From Ruminococcaceae bacterium UBA1691 (GTDB lineage: Bacteria; Bacillota; Clostridia; Oscillospirales; Acutalibacteraceae), in the NCBI GenBank assembly GCA_002320555.1, contig DCJV01000008.1:1-9948 (forward strand): a stretch of DNA of 9,948 nucleotides, written 5' to 3'. The first letter of the stretch is position 1; every line of letters begins with the position of its first letter. Made by a program: the position numbers and the translations under genes. The notes beneath the pieces are model-generated. The model was given only the letters and a program-made list of their open reading frames with translations. It did no database searches and was not told the DNA's origin. Below, piece by piece: positions 6,597 through 9,948 of the stretch.

Positions 6597-7619
6597 ATGG
6601 AAAACGGGCAGAAGAATACAAAAAAGATCATCGCAATTATTGCGGTCGTTCTGGCGGTGCTGCTTGCAGTCGCAGGGCTGACGATCTGGAGCTATCGCGT
6701 CTATCAGGCGAACAACGTTCCGACGGCGCCCGGCCAGACGGATATCAGCGGTGAGTCTGCGTCCGGCAGCGAACCGGCCGGAGATGAATCTGCGGCGGCA
6801 GAGAGCGGAGGCTCCACCCAGTCCGGCTCCAAATCGACGACTGGCAAACGGGGCGGGACCGCGGACCTTCCTGATCTCAGCATTCCCAAGGAGGTTCTGG
6901 AACAGCTGACCAATCCCAACGCCACGCTCCCGGCGGTAACGCCTGCAGAAACCGCAACGGATGCTGCCGTTTGGGGGGCTGAGGACGAAAAGCCTTCGGG
7001 TGGCACGCCAGTCAAAAATTTGAGCACCGTGCAGCAGATCGTTTCCTATTTTAATTCGGCCGCAAATCAAGTGAAAACCGGAAAGCCCGCCTTGAATACG
7101 AAGACAACGCTTCGCGTTCGCGAGAATATCACCGGCTCGAGCGAGGCGGAAAATACCAGCCAGTCCTATCAGAAGGGGACGAACCTCAATGATGCCTTCC
7201 CTGTGGCCGGTCAGAGCTGGTCGAGCAAGCTGGAGGCAAAGGGCGTTAAGAGCGCAACCTGCTCCCAGAAGGATGGAAAATATTACATCGCCATCTTCAT
7301 GAAGGATGAAAAGGACCCCAAGCCGCTGACAAGCAACCATGGGAAAGCGTTTACCTGCTTCGACAGTGAAGAGCTGATGGATATGGCAACCCAGTCCGGG
7401 GATGCCGAAGCGCAGGCAATGCTTCAGAATATGGGCTTTACCACCAATTACAGCGGCTGCAAAATTTCCTGCGTAGTGGATGCTAAAACGGGCAAAATGC
7501 TCTCGGCAAAATATTATACGAATGTCACCATGAAGATTTCCGTTTCCGGTTTGTCTGTTATCCCAGTCAGCCTGACAATGAATGTGACGACGACGCAGGA
7601 TTTCTCCATGAAATGGTAA
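6597..7619 (+). CDS. Membrane-anchored surface protein of unassigned family, paralog 1
   Basis: This 340-residue protein is not recognised as a named family. A short basic N-terminus is followed by one transmembrane segment (11-31), so the rest is predicted to lie outside the membrane. A Ser/Gly/Thr/Ala-rich low-complexity linker (about 38-140) leads to a globular C-terminal domain (about 146-340). That domain starts IVSYFNSAANQVKTGKP (148-164) and contains NLNDAFPV (196-203), DGKYYIAI (226-233) and VDAKTGKMLSAKY (294-306), ending FSMKW. Four cysteines in the domain (C222, C254, C288, C292) could form disulphides. The ATG has AAAGGCGG about eight bases upstream and lies 27 bp after lepA, so it is probably co-transcribed. 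The C-terminal domain is clearly homologous to the next gene product, which lacks the cysteine pattern except the one in ISCV. Function is unknown; surface binding or sensing are only guesses. Confidence 0.85.
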   Translation: MENGQKNTKKIIAIIAVVLAVLLAVAGLTIWSYRVYQANNVPTAPGQTDISGESASGSEPAGDESAAAESGGSTQSGSKSTTGKRGGTADLPDLSIPKEVLEQLTNPNATLPAVTPAETATDAAVWGAEDEKPSGGTPVKNLSTVQQIVSYFNSAANQVKTGKPALNTKTTLRVRENITGSSEAENTSQSYQKGTNLNDAFPVAGQSWSSKLEAKGVKSATCSQKDGKYYIAIFMKDEKDPKPLTSNHGKAFTCFDSEELMDMATQSGDAEAQAMLQNMGFTTNYSGCKISCVVDAKTGKMLSAKYYTNVTMKISVSGLSVIPVSLTMNVTTTQDFSMKW

Positions 7620-7684
7620 CAGACAGCATCAGGATAGAAAGGATCAAACACAAGTCCGTATTTTAATCAGAAAGGATGGTTCCA

Positions 7685-8644
7685 ATGCATCGTAAATTTC
7701 TCGCGATTTTTATGACTGTTTGCCTTGTGGCCGCCCTGTTTGCCGGGTGCGGCGGCAAGGACAAGGGCGATCCCTCAACCAAACCGGATATCAGCTCCCC
7801 CTCAACGCAGGAAAACGGTACGGCGGCGGACGCAAATGCCGTCATCCCGGGTGAAACACAACATGCGGACGGGCAGGGCGGCACAGAGCAGACGGCAAAC
7901 GGCTCTGGTTCCAATACGGCAAATACGCCGGGCGGCGGATCAAACGGAACGACCAGAAAAAACAGCGGTTCCGGGCAGACTACAACGAAAAAATCTTCCG
8001 GCGGCTCCGCAACGACTACGACAAAGCCCTCCGGCGGCGGTTCTTCCGATCGAAATAGCAAGGCAGAGATCGTTTCGTATTTCAACACGGCAGCGAATAA
8101 GGTGAAGACGGGGAAGCCGGGATTGGAATATTCCATGCTGCTTTATGGAAAGCTTGATATGGAGCTTCCCTCCCCTTTCAATGAAATGTTCGAACCTATT
8201 AGTGATAGCAGCAGTGGTTCTATTATAAAAGGAAATAATTTAAATAATGCATTCCCGGTAAACGGTAAACCCTGGTCCAGTCAGTTATCTCCTTCTGCTG
8301 TTAAAAGTGCCAGTCGTTTATTGAAAGACGGGAAATACACCATAACAATTGCTATGGCTGATGAGAAAAATGTAACGAACTTTAACAACAGTGCACACAG
8401 CAAGGCTTTTTCTTATATTGATTTAACTCAAATGGAAGATGATCAATTCTCTATTAAGAATATGACTAGCAATTTCACTGGAAGCAGTATTTCATGCGTG
8501 ATTGATGCGGCTACTGGAAACATGCTTTCTGCAAAATATACTCTTCACGATCAGGCAAAGGTGACACTTCTTTTCAAAGGAAAAGAGATGGGGCCCATCC
8601 CAATGACATTTGAAATTACTTCAAGCTATAGCATGTCCTGGTAG
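7685..8644 (+). CDS. Lipoprotein of unassigned family, paralog 2
   Basis: This 319-residue lipoprotein has a signal peptide ending LFAGC (18-22). Cys22 is the predicted lipidation site; Phe at -3 is slightly atypical. A Gly/Ser/Thr/Asn-rich linker (about 25-125) precedes a C-terminal domain (129-319) homologous to the upstream protein. Shared elements are IVSYFN.AAN.VKTGKP, NLN.AFPV, W.S.L, DGKY.I.I.M.DEK, ISCV.DA.TG.MLSAKY and a final S-M-x-W ending. I prefer the ATG at 7685: AGAAAGGA lies eight bases upstream and the basic signal N-region MHRK follows. An in-frame ATG at 7676 overlaps that site. Base composition changes sharply inside the gene: hand counts give 58% GC at 7921-7980 but 33% at 8221-8280 and 27% at 8401-8460, with TTA, ATA and AGT codons appearing. 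The equivalent part of paralog 1 stays near 48%. This suggests recombination or acquisition of the C-terminal half. Function unknown. Confidence 0.85.
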   Translation: MHRKFLAIFMTVCLVAALFAGCGGKDKGDPSTKPDISSPSTQENGTAADANAVIPGETQHADGQGGTEQTANGSGSNTANTPGGGSNGTTRKNSGSGQTTTKKSSGGSATTTTKPSGGGSSDRNSKAEIVSYFNTAANKVKTGKPGLEYSMLLYGKLDMELPSPFNEMFEPISDSSSGSIIKGNNLNNAFPVNGKPWSSQLSPSAVKSASRLLKDGKYTITIAMADEKNVTNFNNSAHSKAFSYIDLTQMEDDQFSIKNMTSNFTGSSISCVIDAATGNMLSAKYTLHDQAKVTLLFKGKEMGPIPMTFEITSSYSMSW

Positions 8645-8662
8645 CCCCCCTCATGAATGCCT

Positions 8663-8702
8663 AAAGGCCGGCACCGTAATAAAACGATGCCGGCCTTTTT
8701 TT
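8663..8702 (+). terminator. Terminator between convergent genes
   Basis: Arms 8663-8676 and 8685-8698 form a 14-position stem around an eight-base loop, followed by T residues to 8702. Position 8674/8687 is a C/A mismatch in plus-strand RNA but a G-U wobble in minus-strand RNA. It ends the lepA-paralog operon. It starts 19 bp after the stop of paralog 2 and lies immediately next to the stop of the convergent deacetylase gene. The short T-run (TTTTATTA inside the loop side) on the minus strand makes it weaker in that direction. Confidence 0.9.
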
Positions 8703-8703
8703 A

Positions 8704-9771
8704 TTACCCCTGATACTCAGTCAGCGCCTTAAACACATATCCTTGTCCCCGTGCCCAGTCGATGATCTCGCCGAGCGCTGCCGCATTGTCCTTCGAGACT
8801 GCGTGCAGGAGGATAACGGCTCCCGGATGCAACCGGGCGGTTACCGTATCAAACGCATATTGCTTGCCCTTTTGGTTATTGGTGTCATAATCGCCATAGG
8901 CGACAGACCAGAACACGCTTGTATAGCCGAGCGACTGCACAAGATCCAGTGCGCAGTCAGAGTATTCACCGGTTGGAAAGCGGAAAAACGGCGCACTATA
9001 GCCGAATTTTTCACGCAGGTAGTTATCACAATCCTGAATCTCCTGCGCCATCTTTGTCCGGCTGATCTCTGGGAAGACTGGATGGTTATTCGAATGGTTG
9101 CCGACGATATGGCCCTCCTTAATCATACGCGCGGCGATCTCCGGGCTGTCTTTCAAATACGGTTCTGTAACGAAGAATACCGCAGGGACCTTCTTTTCTT
9201 TCAAAACGTCGAGTATTTTTGACGTATAACCGTTTTCATAGCCGCAGTCAAAGGTCAGGTACAGCACCTTTTGAGAGGACTTGGTATCAAGTGCAAGCGC
9301 GTGGTATTTGTCGAAAAGCTTCTGATTATTGACCGAAATATCGTGTGGCTTCCCGTTTTTTGCAACGCCGTAGCCATAGCCCACGCCCTTTGTCGAAAGT
9401 CCTCGCGTATTCTCAGGATCTGTCACCTTAAAGGTGACGGTGGGGAGAGGGGCAAAGCCGGTATAGGTTCCTGCATTTTCTTTTGCCGCGCCCGTTATGC
9501 TCTCGCGCTTGATGGGCTGCGCCTGTACAGGCTCCGCGCTGCTGCCACCAGAAGAGGTAACGGACTCCATCTGTGTGCCAGACTGCGGCTGACCCGGCGC
9601 TTGGGAAACCGCCCCTGGCAGTGTTACGCTCGGCTCCGGTGCAATGGTTCCCTCCTGAGAGGGCGTCTGCGGGCCCGTCGATTCCGGCTCCGTTCTGGAG
9701 CAGGCGGCAAGCGGCAGGCAGAGCAGCAGGGCCATCAGCAGGCATACGGATTTTTTCCTCAAACTGATCAT
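8704..9771 (-). CDS. PdaA-like polysaccharide (peptidoglycan) de-N-acetylase lipoprotein
   Basis: This 355-residue CE4/NodB-fold enzyme is predicted to remove N-acetyl groups from peptidoglycan. PdaA of B. subtilis acts on muramic acid to form the muramic delta-lactam of spore cortex. A basic N-region and hydrophobic core end in the lipobox LAAC with Cys24, so unlike typical secreted forms it is probably membrane-tethered. A Pro/Ser/Gly-rich linker runs from about 26 to 90. The PdaA-type region starts near 128 (KGVGYGYGVAKNGKPHD). NodB motifs are TFDCG (173-177; D175 catalytic), HSNNHP (226-231; metal histidines 226 and 230), RFPTGEYS (264-271) and LLH (321-323). FWSVAYGDYDTNNQKGK closely follows PdaA. 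I chose the ATG at 9771, with AAGGAG about eight bases upstream; an earlier ATG at 9825 would place 18 residues before the signal peptide. Odd point: Cys176 replaces the second Asp of the TFDD motif. Spore role versus vegetative wall role cannot be decided. Confidence 0.88.
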   Translation of the reverse strand: MISLRKKSVCLLMALLLCLPLAACSRTEPESTGPQTPSQEGTIAPEPSVTLPGAVSQAPGQPQSGTQMESVTSSGGSSAEPVQAQPIKRESITGAAKENAGTYTGFAPLPTVTFKVTDPENTRGLSTKGVGYGYGVAKNGKPHDISVNNQKLFDKYHALALDTKSSQKVLYLTFDCGYENGYTSKILDVLKEKKVPAVFFVTEPYLKDSPEIAARMIKEGHIVGNHSNNHPVFPEISRTKMAQEIQDCDNYLREKFGYSAPFFRFPTGEYSDCALDLVQSLGYTSVFWSVAYGDYDTNNQKGKQYAFDTVTARLHPGAVILLHAVSKDNAAALGEIIDWARGQGYVFKALTEYQG

Positions 9772-9830
9772 GTAATCGCTCCTTTTCCATACCTCTAAAC
9801 CAGAAATCCATAGGCTGCTTTCCAAATCTC

Positions 9831-9858
9831 ATTATATGATGATATTTTGAGCCGGCAA
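9831..9858 (-). promoter_or_regulatory. Promoter of the deacetylase gene
   Basis: On the minus strand TTGCCG (complement of 9853-9858) is followed after 16 bases by a perfect TATAAT (complement of 9831-9836). The start site would be near 9824, giving a leader of about 50 bases. It looks like a vegetative sigma-A promoter, not an obvious sporulation-sigma one. Confidence 0.6.
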
Positions 9859-9873
9859 CCCTTTCAAAAAGTT

Positions 9874-9889
9874 TGTAACGAGTTGTAAT
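9874..9889 (+). promoter_or_regulatory. WalR-like TGTAAC repeat upstream of the deacetylase promoter
   Basis: TGTAAC (9874-9879) and TGTAAT (9884-9889) are direct repeats four bases apart, 15 bp upstream of the deacetylase -35. The extended site (9871-9897) closely matches the cluster upstream of the 3D-domain gene (complement of 4426-4453): both begin GTTTGTAAC, carry TTGTAA three bases later and end TCGAA. The four-base spacer differs from the five of the standard WalR box. Confidence 0.4.
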
Positions 9890-9900
9890 TTCTCGAAGTA

Positions 9901-9936
9901 GCCGCCCCGAAGCGAGTTCGGGACGGCACGATTTTT
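9901..9936 (+). other. GC-rich hairpin with trailing T-run near the right edge
   Basis: Arms 9901-9911 and 9917-9927 form an 11-position stem with one mismatch (C9905/A9923), followed after four bases by five T (9932-9936). It reads as a weak plus-strand terminator or a leader hairpin of a gene beyond the window. No plus-strand gene ending just before it is present, so its purpose is unclear. Confidence 0.35.
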
Positions 9937-9948
9937 GCAATGCAATTT

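Noticed and set aside
6234..7340. 368-codon open frame on the minus strand
   Set aside because: It spans the lepA 3' end and most of paralog 1 in antisense. Both are well supported by motifs and ribosome binding sites, and this frame has neither.
7663..8136. Minus-strand frame rich in Pro, Val and Glu antisense to the lipoprotein linker
   Set aside because: It arises from the low-complexity Gly/Ser/Thr linker repeats read in reverse; the lipoprotein has a clear signal peptide and paralog.
1..9948. Mobile elements, tRNA or rRNA genes
   Set aside because: No transposase or integrase motifs, terminal inverted repeats, cloverleaf or rRNA segments were recognised on either strand.

Overview
The window looks like a chromosomal segment of a low-to-mid GC Clostridia-type Firmicute, plausibly of the Oscillospirales/Ruminococcus-like group. 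This rests on protein resemblance, AAGGAG-type ribosome binding sites, a Bacillus-style pyruvate kinase with an extra C-terminal PEP-utiliser domain, a G5/3D-domain wall protein and a PdaA-like de-N-acetylase. The genus cannot be named from the sequence. Coding DNA is mostly GC-rich, while the intergenic regions and one gene half are strikingly AT-rich.

Layout, left to right. Positions 1-184 are non-coding, with an inverted repeat that fits a minus-strand terminator and possibly the 3' end of a plus-strand RNA. A minus-strand unit follows: pyruvate kinase (816-2567), then a YfbR-type 5'-deoxynucleotidase (185-766), 49 bp apart and without a terminator between them. Upstream of pyk lies a leader of about 280 bp with a candidate extended -10 promoter, a perfect short palindrome and a doubtful small ORF. 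Next is a strong minus-strand terminator ending the G5/3D-domain wall protein gene (2930-4177, minus), which has a full-consensus promoter. A 580-bp divergent intergenic region separates it from lepA. It carries a tandem TGTAAC-type repeat cluster and mutually exclusive hairpins.

On the plus strand, lepA (4758-6569) is followed by two paralogous surface-protein genes of unassigned function. The first is membrane-anchored (6597-7619) and the second is a lipoprotein (7685-8644). They end at a strong terminator shared with the convergent PdaA-like lipoprotein deacetylase gene (8704-9771, minus).

Apart from the housekeeping genes pyk, yfbR and lepA, the theme is the cell envelope: a 3D-domain wall protein, a peptidoglycan deacetylase and two surface-anchored proteins. 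The two wall-enzyme genes have matching TGTAAC-type repeat sites upstream, which resemble WalR boxes and suggest a shared wall-stress regulator. The most notable unexplained items are this shared site, the two-gene surface-protein family, and the abrupt drop in GC inside the second paralog.
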